Assembly: GCF_900130125.1 (NCBI RefSeq)
Contig: NZ_FQXY01000010.1
Location: 1,178,001-1,242,000, forward strand
Reading direction: 5' to 3'
Source of the DNA: Bacteroides congonensis
Lineage (GTDB): Bacteria > Bacteroidota > Bacteroidia > Bacteroidales > Bacteroidaceae
Length of the DNA: 64,000 bases
This document shows positions 32,644-40,329 of the stretch, piece by piece. Position 1 is the first letter of the stretch. Every line of letters starts with the position of its first letter. Under the pieces are notes generated by a model, which was not told the origin of the DNA, did no database searches, and saw nothing but the letters and a program-made list of their open reading frames with translations. The translations under genes were made by a program, and so were the position numbers.

Positions 32644-34257
32644 TTATTCAATCAAAGCCTTGATAGCCTTCTTGGTTCTTGTTCTCCTTAGTTGGCTTAA
32701 TCCAAGCTGCTGATATCCCTGTTCTAATATTGGGTCTCTCTTCATAAGGCTTTCCAACTCCTGCCGCTCGTTATCAGTCAGAGCGGATTTCTCCTTCAAG
32801 TCACAGAAGCGTTTGAGCCTGTCTCTGAATTGGGGAGTGGTAAGTATGCCTTTGATAATATTCTCGTCTGCAATGTTCCATTCATACGTCTGGACTATTG
32901 CCATGCCCAACTGTCTGTAGCCTTCCTGCAATGCTTCTGCCGACCTGTACACTATACGTGTAGTCCAGTGTTGGTAGAGTTTTAACTGGGCAACCATGTC
33001 ATTGACTTCATACCTGTCACCCTTCTTGATGATATATGTATCAGCCCCCAATTTCTTAAGTTCATCGTCCTGCTGTTTCCTTGCAGCTTCCCCTAACTTG
33101 CTCTCATTCAATACCTGTATCCGTTCCTCTGCCGCTGCAAGTTCCTTAGCTATCTTCTGCTTCATTTCAGCAAATGGAAGGTAGTAGTTCATAACCTTTG
33201 GATTAAAGATATGGACTATCTTGTTTCTGAACGGATTGGATTTGGTTCTGATACGTCCTGCAATCTGGGGAATATCCATATCAATGCTGATTAGGGTATG
33301 CTTGTTGTAACCGTTGCTGACAATGAAGCATATTGCCGTTTCAGAATAATAATCCACTCCTTCAAACGCCTTACAGGTTACAAATGTAAACCGTTTGGCG
33401 GGAGCTGTTGAACTGGAGATTTCAAAGCCTTCCAGTTTGTAATGGTTCTTCTCGTCATCCGCACATATAATTCTGCAATCATCATTAGTCAGTCTGGCTT
33501 CTTCAAGTATCTCCTTAATCTCTCTTACGCTATTAACAAAGAAGTAAGCTTCCTCACTCTTAATCCCGTCCAGTACAAAATGACCGTTGTCTTTATAATG
33601 CCTTATAATCTTGGCAGCCGTACTGCTTGCGCTTTTACATGGATAGGGGTAGACTGTAATCTTATCCACTGTCTTCCAGTCAGCCACGTACTCTGTCATT
33701 TCAGCAAAGACTTTGGGCTTGAACAGTTCTGGGATAGGGGTTGCGGTCAGGAAGCAATGGGATTTGAAACATTTGAAGTTCTCTATGATTTGATTTATCA
33801 CCATTGTCCTAAACCCGTACTGTTTTAACAGGTTGTGGTACTCATCCACAAGTATTTTAAATTCCAGTGGATTGATAACAGGAATCAACTTGTCAACCTT
33901 GTCATAAGTGCAGATTATCTTCTTCACTCCGTCCTTATCAAGAAACTTCCTTAACTTGGCTTGCACTGTTTTATTGAAACTGCCATACAAGCCGAACAGT
34001 TTGTCATTAGTAGGACTTACGCCTGCTTGAATCTGTGACCTCTTCCAAGTAATGTCCTTACCATTCTTATCCTTAGGTGGATAACATTTATTAATTACTA
34101 ACTCCGTCGTAGGTACGGCAATTATATAATTCTCGTCATTGGTAAGTGCTATCGTAGTAGCACCACATCCTGTCTTCACCTTGTTGAAGATACAGTTCTT
34201 TGGGAAGTCCTTCATAATGAGGAAGCCGTCCCGCTCTTGAATTTCTAACTTTACCAT
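32644..34257 (-). CDS. SF2 (DEAD/DEAH-like) helicase of the element
   Basis: 537 residues. Motif II is ILVDEYHNLL (DExH, about 136-145), motif III FLTATPIP (about 171-178), motif V-like TCKAFEGVDYY, and motif VI QIAGRIRTKSN (about 334-344), so two RecA-like domains are present. Motif I reads KTGCGATTIAL (about 28-38): the expected GKT lysine is an alanine. Such variants occur in some phage/plasmid helicases, but ATP use is then in question. The C-terminal 170 residues are coiled-coil-rich and basic (LRRTRTKKAIKALIE). It is probably the replication or processing helicase of the element. The gene upstream on this strand is the ParB-like one, separated by a tandem-repeat region. Confidence 0.85.
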   Translation of the reverse strand: MVKLEIQERDGFLIMKDFPKNCIFNKVKTGCGATTIALTNDENYIIAVPTTELVINKCYPPKDKNGKDITWKRSQIQAGVSPTNDKLFGLYGSFNKTVQAKLRKFLDKDGVKKIICTYDKVDKLIPVINPLEFKILVDEYHNLLKQYGFRTMVINQIIENFKCFKSHCFLTATPIPELFKPKVFAEMTEYVADWKTVDKITVYPYPCKSASSTAAKIIRHYKDNGHFVLDGIKSEEAYFFVNSVREIKEILEEARLTNDDCRIICADDEKNHYKLEGFEISSSTAPAKRFTFVTCKAFEGVDYYSETAICFIVSNGYNKHTLISIDMDIPQIAGRIRTKSNPFRNKIVHIFNPKVMNYYLPFAEMKQKIAKELAAAEERIQVLNESKLGEAARKQQDDELKKLGADTYIIKKGDRYEVNDMVAQLKLYQHWTTRIVYRSAEALQEGYRQLGMAIVQTYEWNIADENIIKGILTTPQFRDRLKRFCDLKEKSALTDNERQELESLMKRDPILEQGYQQLGLSQLRRTRTKKAIKALIE

Positions 34258-34297
34258 AAGTTATCTTTTGTGATTTTAAATATGTTACCTATGCCCC

Positions 34298-34556
34298 TAA
34301 TTATTGGACTTTAAATAATCCTAAACTCTGAATATTGGGGTAACTGACCGTTTTATATAGGGATAATTCACCACTCTTTGGAGATTCCAACTTTATCCCC
34401 ACTTCTGCTTGGTGATTGGAAAACAGCTACCTGTCACCTCAATAATCAGACTTTAAGTTACTCTCAGCTTCATTTATTAGGGTAACCCGTATTATTATAT
34501 AATGGAAATTCACCACTCTGGAAGAATCTGGAGTAGAAGAGCCTACCTGTCACATA
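34298..34556. repeat. Degenerate tandem direct repeat (142-bp unit)
   Basis: The 313-bp gap between the ParB-like and helicase genes contains two diverged copies. Matching blocks: GACTTTAA (34307 and 34449), GGGTAAC (34338 and 34480), ATTCACCACTCT (34366 and 34508), all offset by 142 bp, and CTACCTGTCAC (34428 and 34543), offset by 115 bp. This suggests an origin or partition/operator region duplicated in tandem with a 27-bp deletion. Confidence 0.6.
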
Positions 34557-34562
34557 GGCTCT
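34538..34562. terminator. Hairpin downstream of the ParB-like gene
   Basis: 8-bp perfect stem AGAGCCTA (34538-34545) with 34555-34562; the loop holds CCTGTCAC, one of the blocks of the tandem repeat. The minus-strand T-run is poor, so it may be a protein-binding hairpin rather than a terminator. Confidence 0.45.
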
Positions 34563-34570
34563 TTACATGG

Positions 34571-35572
34571 TTAGACTTCTTCCGCTTCCAGATAAGGAAT
34601 GTCCTCTGTGTCATCATTGGCGGTCACTTCCTTGCCGTCTTTAATTGAGATGACAGTAGTAGGGCGATTGTACCGTTCTCTTATCTTCTCAAACTGTTCC
34701 ATTACTAAATTCTCGTCCAGATTTCCGTGTGTATTGAACATTGCCGCCTTGTCGTTCTGTGTAATGGACTGGAATATCTTGACAGCTTCCTTGACGTCTC
34801 CTGTAATTGTCTTGATATTATTGAATTGGTTACTTAAGTATCTCTTGGCAATATCCTTGTCATCAAAGCCTTTATCCTTGCAGATTTGGATGAACTTGTT
34901 ACCTGTCTCCATGTTATAGGCTGGAATGATAGGCTTCTTCACCTTCTTCCCCTTCTCATCCTTACCAGAGCATAATAAAGAGAAGTCAGACTTTGATATG
35001 GCGTTATTATTGCCACAAAAGATAAGGTTCAGTGTTGAGATTGGATAACCGTCTGGGTTCTTCTCGCTCTTTATTAATTCGTTGTACCGTTGCAGAAATT
35101 CATTGTCTGGGTTAATATTGGCTGCACCACGCACATAGTCTGGGGTAGTCCATTCCTTCTTGGTAATATTAATCTCGTTGATGTATTCTGCAATAGTTTC
35201 ATTCCCTTGCAGTTCAACTTCAATGGCGGGTACATTTATTGCTTCCTCTCCGTTCTCCGCTGCCCATTCATTATAGAGGGATGCGGCAATGGTTCTGTGC
35301 TGACCGTCCAATACAAGGAAGTATTTGGCTGCATCCTCTGGATTTATATCCTGTCCGTTTATGTCAACCAGACGAATGTCACCTGTTGTGATTACATCTT
35401 CTGCCTTAACGACCTGTACCATTTCTGCCTTTCTATAACCCTTGACCTTCATCATGGCTAATATCTTCTCTACATTACCCAAGTTGATGGCACGGTTAAT
35501 ACCCTTAGCGAAAGCTACGTTTCTTACTTCATTATTGGCTACAATTTTAATTGTCAAATAAATCTTCTTCAT
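34571..35572 (-). CDS. ParB-like (ParB/Srx superfamily) DGQHR protein
   Basis: 333 residues. The N-terminal half carries LVLDGQHRTIAASLYNEW (about 87-104), the DGQHR motif of ParB/sulfiredoxin-fold proteins that bind CTP or ATP and DNA, preceded by NLGNVEKILAMMKVKGYRKAEMVQVV. The middle (TTPDYVRGAANI, NLIFCGNNNAISKSDFSLL) and the Glu-rich C-terminus (DDTEDIPYLEAEEV) are not recognised. It may act in partition, replication control or regulation of the element. No ParA is present, so classical partition is unlikely. It lies between the unknown 341-aa gene and the tandem-repeat region, a likely target. Confidence 0.75.
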   Translation of the reverse strand: MKKIYLTIKIVANNEVRNVAFAKGINRAINLGNVEKILAMMKVKGYRKAEMVQVVKAEDVITTGDIRLVDINGQDINPEDAAKYFLVLDGQHRTIAASLYNEWAAENGEEAINVPAIEVELQGNETIAEYINEINITKKEWTTPDYVRGAANINPDNEFLQRYNELIKSEKNPDGYPISTLNLIFCGNNNAISKSDFSLLCSGKDEKGKKVKKPIIPAYNMETGNKFIQICKDKGFDDKDIAKRYLSNQFNNIKTITGDVKEAVKIFQSITQNDKAAMFNTHGNLDENLVMEQFEKIRERYNRPTTVISIKDGKEVTANDDTEDIPYLEAEEV

Positions 35573-35760
35573 AATTGTTTAAATTTAAATTAATAATTAA
35601 GTTGGTGCAATCTTCAACTTGGCGCCTTATCGTTTCTGATTACATTGCAAAGGTGAGGAATAGTCAGAAGGTGTGTTATAAAGAATAGAAGGCGATTTGA
35701 AGTGTATTCTTTAGATGTAAGAATATCAGCGAATTAGCTAATTTAAAGACATAAAAATAA

Positions 35761-35782
35761 CTACCACGTGATTACATGGTAG
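35761..35782 (-). terminator. Terminator of the 341-aa protein gene
   Basis: Stem CTACCA (35761-35766) with TGGTAG (35777-35782) and a T-rich minus-strand tail (TTATTTTTAT). Confidence 0.5.
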
Positions 35783-35807
35783 TCTGTAAGGATTGGTGGA
35801 TTATTAA

Positions 35808-36833
35808 TTACCAGAGATGTTCTGTAGATTGATTATTGGGTGAGAAGTTGTAGTCTTCTGTCTGTTTGGTCTTCCATTGCGGTTTATAGCCTTGTTTCAC
35901 CAAATAGGCTATTGTTGCATTGGTGTAGTTCTCATCATTATTGAAACTGCCTGCTTCAAATAATAATTCCATGTAGTCTAAAGTCATGCGTATCTGTTCA
36001 CTCTTGGTCTTTATTGAGGAATATCTTTGTAACAGGTGGAATGTACCATACATGATTAGATTATGGGCTGCATTATTGGCTTTCCTGCCCTTCTTCTGTG
36101 AATATACTTCCTTCAATTCCTGTTGGGCTTCTTCCAAACTGTTTACTCCTAAATAGATGTGAAGGTAGTTATCCAATAAATCAGTCAGCCAATAGCAAGA
36201 GTTATCAAGAGTAATCTTCTTAACTCCGTTATCAATGGTTATAGGACTGAATACCCTTAGTTCCTTCTTCTTGGAAGGTGAGTATCTCTTGGTATTCAGC
36301 AACTCATATAGCTTTAACATCTCTGGACGAACTTGTTTCAGATAAGGTAGTGTGTTCTCTGATATGACAACTTCTGTGTAAAGTTCACCATTCTTATACT
36401 TCTCATATATGGCAGCTACAACAAGCATACTTATTCCAATTACTCCGTCATTATCAGTTTCACCATGCTTCTGTAATAAATCAGTCAGCCGTTCCAATAA
36501 ATTATCACTTGGCAGGGTGATAAGTATATTGTGTTCTGAATCCATAATGAAGCTACTTGGATTAAACGCCTTACTGATAGAAGTAGATTTGGGAGCATAC
36601 CGTTTATAATCAAATACTCCGTTATCTACTGCGATAGTATTTAGAAATGAATAGTCTGTCATGTAGTTCTTACAAATATCTTCACTGATTCCGTTGGGAT
36701 ATTTATGGTAGTAAGTAGCTGACAACTCATTCTCAAACATGGCACGCTTATAGCCAAAGTATTCCGTGAGTATGGGTTCTATCTTCTTTAATTCTGGAAT
36801 TGGTAGTATGTAATCTCTCATATCGCTTCTCAA
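35808..36833 (-). CDS. Hypothetical protein of the element
   Basis: 341 residues, cytosolic, no recognised family. The start could also be the fifth codon (MRDYILPIPELKK). Visible features: an aromatic N-terminal region (EYFGYKRAMFENEL), a mixed alpha/beta middle (VIGISMLVVAAIYEKYKNGE), and a basic patch TKRYSPSKKKELRVF. Two helical segments follow: LDNYLHIYLGVNSLEEAQQELKEV and KKGRKANNAAHNLIMYGTFHLLQRY. Its position next to the integrase suggests a role in integration or replication (an initiator-like protein is conceivable), but nothing in the sequence proves it. Confidence 0.55.
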   Translation of the reverse strand: MRSDMRDYILPIPELKKIEPILTEYFGYKRAMFENELSATYYHKYPNGISEDICKNYMTDYSFLNTIAVDNGVFDYKRYAPKSTSISKAFNPSSFIMDSEHNILITLPSDNLLERLTDLLQKHGETDNDGVIGISMLVVAAIYEKYKNGELYTEVVISENTLPYLKQVRPEMLKLYELLNTKRYSPSKKKELRVFSPITIDNGVKKITLDNSCYWLTDLLDNYLHIYLGVNSLEEAQQELKEVYSQKKGRKANNAAHNLIMYGTFHLLQRYSSIKTKSEQIRMTLDYMELLFEAGSFNNDENYTNATIAYLVKQGYKPQWKTKQTEDYNFSPNNQSTEHLW

Positions 36834-36907
36834 TATTATGCTGTAAAGATAAATAATGCTGCTCCATTACACAATAGAACAGCATTACAAATTACTACAG
36901 AATGTAA

Positions 36908-38179
36908 TTACATCCTACCAAATACGTACTTCACGACCTTCGCATTAGCCCTGTTCTCGTTGGCGAAATCCCGCTCAATGTAGATGTCCGTTACCCTCAT
37001 TGTTTCATCAACGTGGTTTAACGCTGCATGGACTGTATATTTGTCAATTCCCACTTTATTGAGTGCTATGGTAGCCCATGAGTGGCGCGCTGCATAATAT
37101 TCCAAGTCATCAATCTCCAATAATCTTCCAATCTCCTTTAAACCATAGTTTATGGCTTTATTAAAACCTTTCTCGTCAACGTAATATTGATAGAAATTGA
37201 AGAGGCGTTTACCTGTTTTATCCTTATACTTCTCAATGAGAGGTTGGGCTAATTTAGGTATATCAACCTTCATTTGAGCTTTATCCAGTCTGCGGTCTTT
37301 AGTCTTTGTACGATTATATGTAATTGTATTACCTTTCATTTCAGTGGCATTGTATAAATCTGCTGAGTTCATACCCATAAGGCAGAATGAGAGAATGAAG
37401 CAATCCTTAGCCAAATTATAACGGCACGTAGCTTTGTAACCCTTCTTCATGTCCTTATATGGTAACTTCCATACCTTCTTTATAATATCTGCGGATATAG
37501 CTCTTTTACGGGTAGCTTCTTGTTTGGGTATTTCAAGTTCTATGAAGGGTGAGTTGGGAATTAAGATTAAATTCTTATCCTTCTTATTATACCTCTTCTT
37601 GGCTTCATTGAACAACTTCTTGATACTTATCAAATAAAGGGAGAGTGAACGATTGGAAGGTACACGTTTGCCTTGCTGCATTAATCTTTTAGTCCGTATC
37701 TCACGTTCTTTATTCAAGAATGATTTGAAGTCTTCTAAGAAGTCAAGAGTAATTAGATTAATATCCAACTCCTCCTTACCTATGAAACGCACTAAAGCAT
37801 TAATGGCAGTTGTATAATTGGGTGCACCTTTGATTGTAGTTGAGGCTATCCATTCATGACTGAATTTAATGAAATCTATTACTTGGTTCTTCTCATGTTC
37901 ATGGTTTAATAACTCCAATATGTCCTCTAATGTGTAATTATTCTGGTCTATTTGAAGTTTGTTACACCGTTCTTTGTAGTATACTACCAGATTATCAATC
38001 TCCTTCTTAATAGGAGTACCTTCCTTGAATTTGAAGTCTTTAGTAAGTTCTTTAGGTGTTATGAATAGGTTTGTAGATAATCTTCTTACCTTTCTATTCA
38101 TTGTAAACCTTACCTTGACATTGTATGTCTTATCACTCCTCTGTTTGTCCTGTTGGACTTCTGCTTTAATTGTTAGCAT
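36908..38179 (-). CDS. Tyrosine integrase of the tRNA-Met element
   Basis: 423 residues: N-terminal arm-binding domain (KVRFTMNRKVRRLSTNLFITPKELTKDF), SAM-like core-binding domain (about 110-210; HEWIASTTIKGAPNYTTAINALVRF), then the catalytic domain. Catalytic boxes are divergent: box I reads CLMGMNSADLYNA with Asn in place of the usual Arg, box II YYAARHSWATIA with Tyr replacing the first His, then LNHVDE and nucleophile Tyr in TDIYIERDF. Loss of the first Arg is known for the CTnDOT integrase, so activity is still plausible. The gene starts 142 bp from the right att repeat, next to the arm-type site at 38198-38216. Confidence 0.93.
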   Translation of the reverse strand: MLTIKAEVQQDKQRSDKTYNVKVRFTMNRKVRRLSTNLFITPKELTKDFKFKEGTPIKKEIDNLVVYYKERCNKLQIDQNNYTLEDILELLNHEHEKNQVIDFIKFSHEWIASTTIKGAPNYTTAINALVRFIGKEELDINLITLDFLEDFKSFLNKEREIRTKRLMQQGKRVPSNRSLSLYLISIKKLFNEAKKRYNKKDKNLILIPNSPFIELEIPKQEATRKRAISADIIKKVWKLPYKDMKKGYKATCRYNLAKDCFILSFCLMGMNSADLYNATEMKGNTITYNRTKTKDRRLDKAQMKVDIPKLAQPLIEKYKDKTGKRLFNFYQYYVDEKGFNKAINYGLKEIGRLLEIDDLEYYAARHSWATIALNKVGIDKYTVHAALNHVDETMRVTDIYIERDFANENRANAKVVKYVFGRM

Positions 38180-38197
38180 TTTAACCTATTAATTTGG

Positions 38198-38216
38198 GGT
38201 CAACAATAGGTCAACA
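38198..38216. repeat. Integrase arm-type site, right end
   Basis: GGTCAACAATAGGTCAACA, identical to 27559-27577 and 18 bp upstream of the integrase start codon, so integrase binding could also repress its own gene. Confidence 0.7.
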
Positions 38217-38272
38217 ACTACCTAAATTAAGGCTAATATTACCCAAGCAACAGACTTATATCTGTGAGGTTC

Positions 38273-38315
38273 TACAAACTAAAAGAGGCTCTATTCCCTT
38301 AGGAATGAGCCTCTT
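38273..38315 (-). terminator. Terminator of the tRNA-Met gene
   Basis: Stem AAGAGGCTC (38283-38291) with 38307-38315, extended by ATTCC/GGAAT inside, then TTTTAGTTTG on the minus strand. It lies inside the element just after the restored tRNA 3' end. Confidence 0.75.
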
Positions 38316-38320
38316 AGTTT

Positions 38321-38363
38321 GTGGACCAGCCTGGGCTTGAACCAGGGACCTCCAGATTATGAG
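38321..38363 (-). repeat. att site, right copy, within the intact tRNA-Met
   Basis: 43 bp identical to 27451-27493. This copy, brought by the element, completes the tRNA gene whose 5' half is chromosomal. Confidence 0.9.
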
Positions 38364-38395
38364 TCTGTTGCTCTAACCAACTGAGCTACAAGTCC
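38322..38395 (-). tRNA. tRNA-Met (anticodon CAU)
   Basis: The minus strand folds as a cloverleaf: acceptor GGACTTG/CTGGTCC, D arm GCTC-AGTTGGTTA-GAGC, anticodon stem around loop CTCATAA (anticodon CAT), T arm CCTGG-TTCAAGC-CCAGG, discriminator A. CCA is not encoded. The acceptor stem has a T-T mismatch and a G-T pair. CAT may be elongator Met or lysidine-modified Ile2; elongator Met is more likely. It is the integration target of the element. Confidence 0.88.
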
Positions 38396-38486
38396 GATGT
38401 ATCCATTTGTTGGATGCGGTGACAAAAGTAGTATTTTCTGTCGAATTATGCAAATCCTTTCGATAAAAAACTGCTATTCTTTGTTC

Positions 38487-38798
38487 TCAAAACTTATATT
38501 TCCGTTTCGGGTTCTTGGGAAACCAGCCTTTTTTTACCCGTTCTTCCTGTTCAAAGACCTCTTTGATCGTCCAAAAGGAAGAGAAAGCGAAGACACCAAG
38601 CAAGGAAGACAGTATCACATTATCAATGCTTAATGAGGCAATGACTCCGGCTATGCCAAGTATCAGAAATATCCACCAGCATTTTGTGCCCCAATAATAT
38701 TCGGCCTTTACCACGACAGGGTGAAAAAGGCCGATAATCAAAAAGGTGCAAATTCCGATGGATAATCCTGCAAGGTGATATTCATTTAGAAATTCCAT
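38487..38798 (-). CDS. DUF4491 family membrane protein
   Basis: 103 residues with three hydrophobic helices (LAGLSIGICTFLIIGLFHPVVV; WWIFLILGIAGVIASL; VILSSLLGVFAFSSFW) and a cytoplasmic basic tail KKGWFPKNPKRKYKF. The tail motif FEQEERVKKGWFPKNPKR is typical of DUF4491, small inner-membrane proteins of Bacteroidota with unknown role. It follows the Lrp/AsnC regulator by 7 bp on the same strand, so the two are probably cotranscribed. Confidence 0.8.
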   Translation of the reverse strand: MEFLNEYHLAGLSIGICTFLIIGLFHPVVVKAEYYWGTKCWWIFLILGIAGVIASLSIDNVILSSLLGVFAFSSFWTIKEVFEQEERVKKGWFPKNPKRKYKF

Positions 38799-38805
38799 GA
38801 TACGC

Positions 38806-39270
38806 TTATTTCTCTACGCGAATAGGAATTTCTTTCTTGATGCTCTGCTCCAGAGAAATCAACGTCTCGGTAGCTACTACGCCCGGTATCTCTTGCATTT
38901 TGTTGTTCAGCAAATCCATCAGGTGCTCGTTGTCACATGCGTATAACTTGGTCAGCATGGTGTACGGGCCTGTGGTGAAGTGACATTCCACAATTTCGGG
39001 AATTTTTTGAAGTTCTGCCACAACAGATTTGTACATAGAGCCTTTTTCCAGCTTGATACCGACATAGGTACAAGTTCTGTAGCCAAGGGATTTCGGATTA
39101 ACATGGTAACCTGAGCCTACAATGACACCTAGGTCAATCAGTCTTTGCACACGTTGGTGAATGGCTGCACGTGACACTCCACATTCGGCTGCTACGTCTT
39201 TAAAAGGGATGCGGGCATTCTGGGAGATAATCTCTAGGATCTGCCTGTCGAGGTTGTCTATTCTTTCCAT
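38806..39270 (-). CDS. Lrp/AsnC family transcriptional regulator
   Basis: 154 residues: AsnC-type winged helix (DRQILEIISQNARIPFKDVAAECGVSRAAIHQRVQRLIDLGVI, about 8-51) and a RAM ligand-binding domain (about 65-150; VVAELQKIPEIVECHFTTGPYTMLTKLYACDNEHLMDLL). It probably senses an amino acid and forms octameric rings on DNA. A -7-like TATATTTG (minus strand) lies at 39311-39318, about 40 nt before the ATG. Confidence 0.92.
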   Translation of the reverse strand: MERIDNLDRQILEIISQNARIPFKDVAAECGVSRAAIHQRVQRLIDLGVIVGSGYHVNPKSLGYRTCTYVGIKLEKGSMYKSVVAELQKIPEIVECHFTTGPYTMLTKLYACDNEHLMDLLNNKMQEIPGVVATETLISLEQSIKKEIPIRVEK

Positions 39271-39374
39271 AATAATAAATTATAATTTCCAGTTGTTATC
39301 AAATAGTAAGCAAATATAGAGATTTATTTTAATTATTCTTCTTTTCCGAGAAAAAAAATAGGAAAAAGCAAAAA

Positions 39375-39403
39375 AAAGAGGGGCAAACGCTTTGCACCTC
39401 TTT
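39375..39403 (-). terminator. Terminator of the FKBP operon
   Basis: 13-bp stem with one mismatch (39375-39387 with 39391-39403), 3-nt loop, and seven T on the minus strand. It is 28 bp past the stop at 39431. Confidence 0.85.
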
Positions 39404-39430
39404 CCTTTTTCTATTTAGAAAGAAACTTTC

Positions 39431-40309
39431 TTATTTCTTATCTTTTTCGATGCTTACCAATTCAACTTCGAAAATCAAAGTAGAGAACGGTTTGATTTGG
39501 TTGCCTGATTCTCTTGCGCCATAAGCAAGGTCTTGAGGGATGTAAAGTTCCCATTTAGAACCTACAGGCATCATAGTCAGGGCTTCTGTCCAACCTTTGA
39601 TTACCTGGTTGGCACGGAAAGTAGCCGGTTCGTTACGTTTGTAAGAGCTGTCAAATTCAGTTCCGTCAATCAAAGTACCTTTGTAGTTCACTTTCACTTT
39701 GCAAGTGTCAGCAGGAATTTCACCCTTACCTTCAGTGATAACTTTGTATTGCAGACCGCTCGGAGTTGTTTTTACACCTTCTTTAGTTTTGTTTTCAGCA
39801 AGGAACTTTTCGTTTTCAGCTTTGTAGTCAGCATATTTTTCTTCCAGAGCTTTTGCTTTGATAGTTTCCATAGCTGTACGAGTATAAGTCTGAGCCTCGT
39901 CCATAGTCATCATGCCGCCTTTTTCCAAAGTACCTGCGATGAAACCGGCCATGAAGTTGTCTTTGCTGATAGTCTTGGTAGAGTCACCTGCGAACAATTC
40001 CTGGTTGATACCTTTCATCATCTGGTTGCTGATTTGCTGACCGATTTGCAGACCTGCCATGTAAGCGATGTCTTTCTTGCTGGTCTTGTTTGCACCTTCG
40101 TTCAAACCTTTGATGAAATCTGCCATGTATGCAGTATCTACATCCAGACGACCTGTCAGATAACCTTTCAGACCTTGAGTCTGAGCCATACCGATAGAAT
40201 AAGACAGTGAGTCGAGATCTGTTTTCAGATTTGCTTTAGGAGACTGAGCTGTACAAGAAGCAAGGCTTGCAGCAGCGGCGATTGCCATAAAAATACTAAC
40301 TTTTTTCAT
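39431..40309 (-). CDS. FKBP-type peptidyl-prolyl isomerase, lipoprotein
   Basis: 292 residues. Lipoprotein signal ending AASLASC. An FKBP_N dimerisation/chaperone domain (about 30-175) contains two similar helical repeats (DLDSLSYSIGMAQTQGLKGYL, KDIAYMAGLQIGQQISNQMM). The FKBP catalytic domain (about 195-290; VKVNYKGTLIDGTEFDSSYKRN, QVIKGWTEALTMMPVGSKWELYIP, YGARESGNQIKPFSTLIFEVEL) follows. It folds proline-containing envelope proteins in the periplasm or at the outer membrane, like FkpA/Mip. It follows the shorter FKBP gene by 20 bp in one operon. Confidence 0.93.
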   Translation of the reverse strand: MKKVSIFMAIAAAASLASCTAQSPKANLKTDLDSLSYSIGMAQTQGLKGYLTGRLDVDTAYMADFIKGLNEGANKTSKKDIAYMAGLQIGQQISNQMMKGINQELFAGDSTKTISKDNFMAGFIAGTLEKGGMMTMDEAQTYTRTAMETIKAKALEEKYADYKAENEKFLAENKTKEGVKTTPSGLQYKVITEGKGEIPADTCKVKVNYKGTLIDGTEFDSSYKRNEPATFRANQVIKGWTEALTMMPVGSKWELYIPQDLAYGARESGNQIKPFSTLIFEVELVSIEKDKK

Positions 40310-40329
40310 TTTGCTTTGAAATTTTTTAT

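Larger units (their letters stand above)
27451..38363. mobile_element. 10.9-kb integrative element in tRNA-Met(CAU)
   Basis: The 43-bp direct repeats of the tRNA 3' half at 27451-27493 and 38321-38363 define an element of 10,870 bp carrying one att copy. The integrase gene lies beside the right repeat. Contents: integrase, unknown 341-aa protein, ParB-like protein, SF2 helicase, DUF3871, FimB-sized recombinase, two lipoproteins, a 57-aa basic protein. The sequence is visibly A+T-richer than the flanks. No relaxase, coupling protein, capsid or tail gene is seen, so it must use another element to move between cells, be a phage-satellite-like element, or be a reduced relic. Confidence 0.85.

Noticed and set aside
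38322..38395. tRNA-Met as a pseudogene because of acceptor-stem mismatch
   Set aside because: All other arms are intact and the element restores the 3' half exactly; one T-T mismatch is not enough to call it broken.
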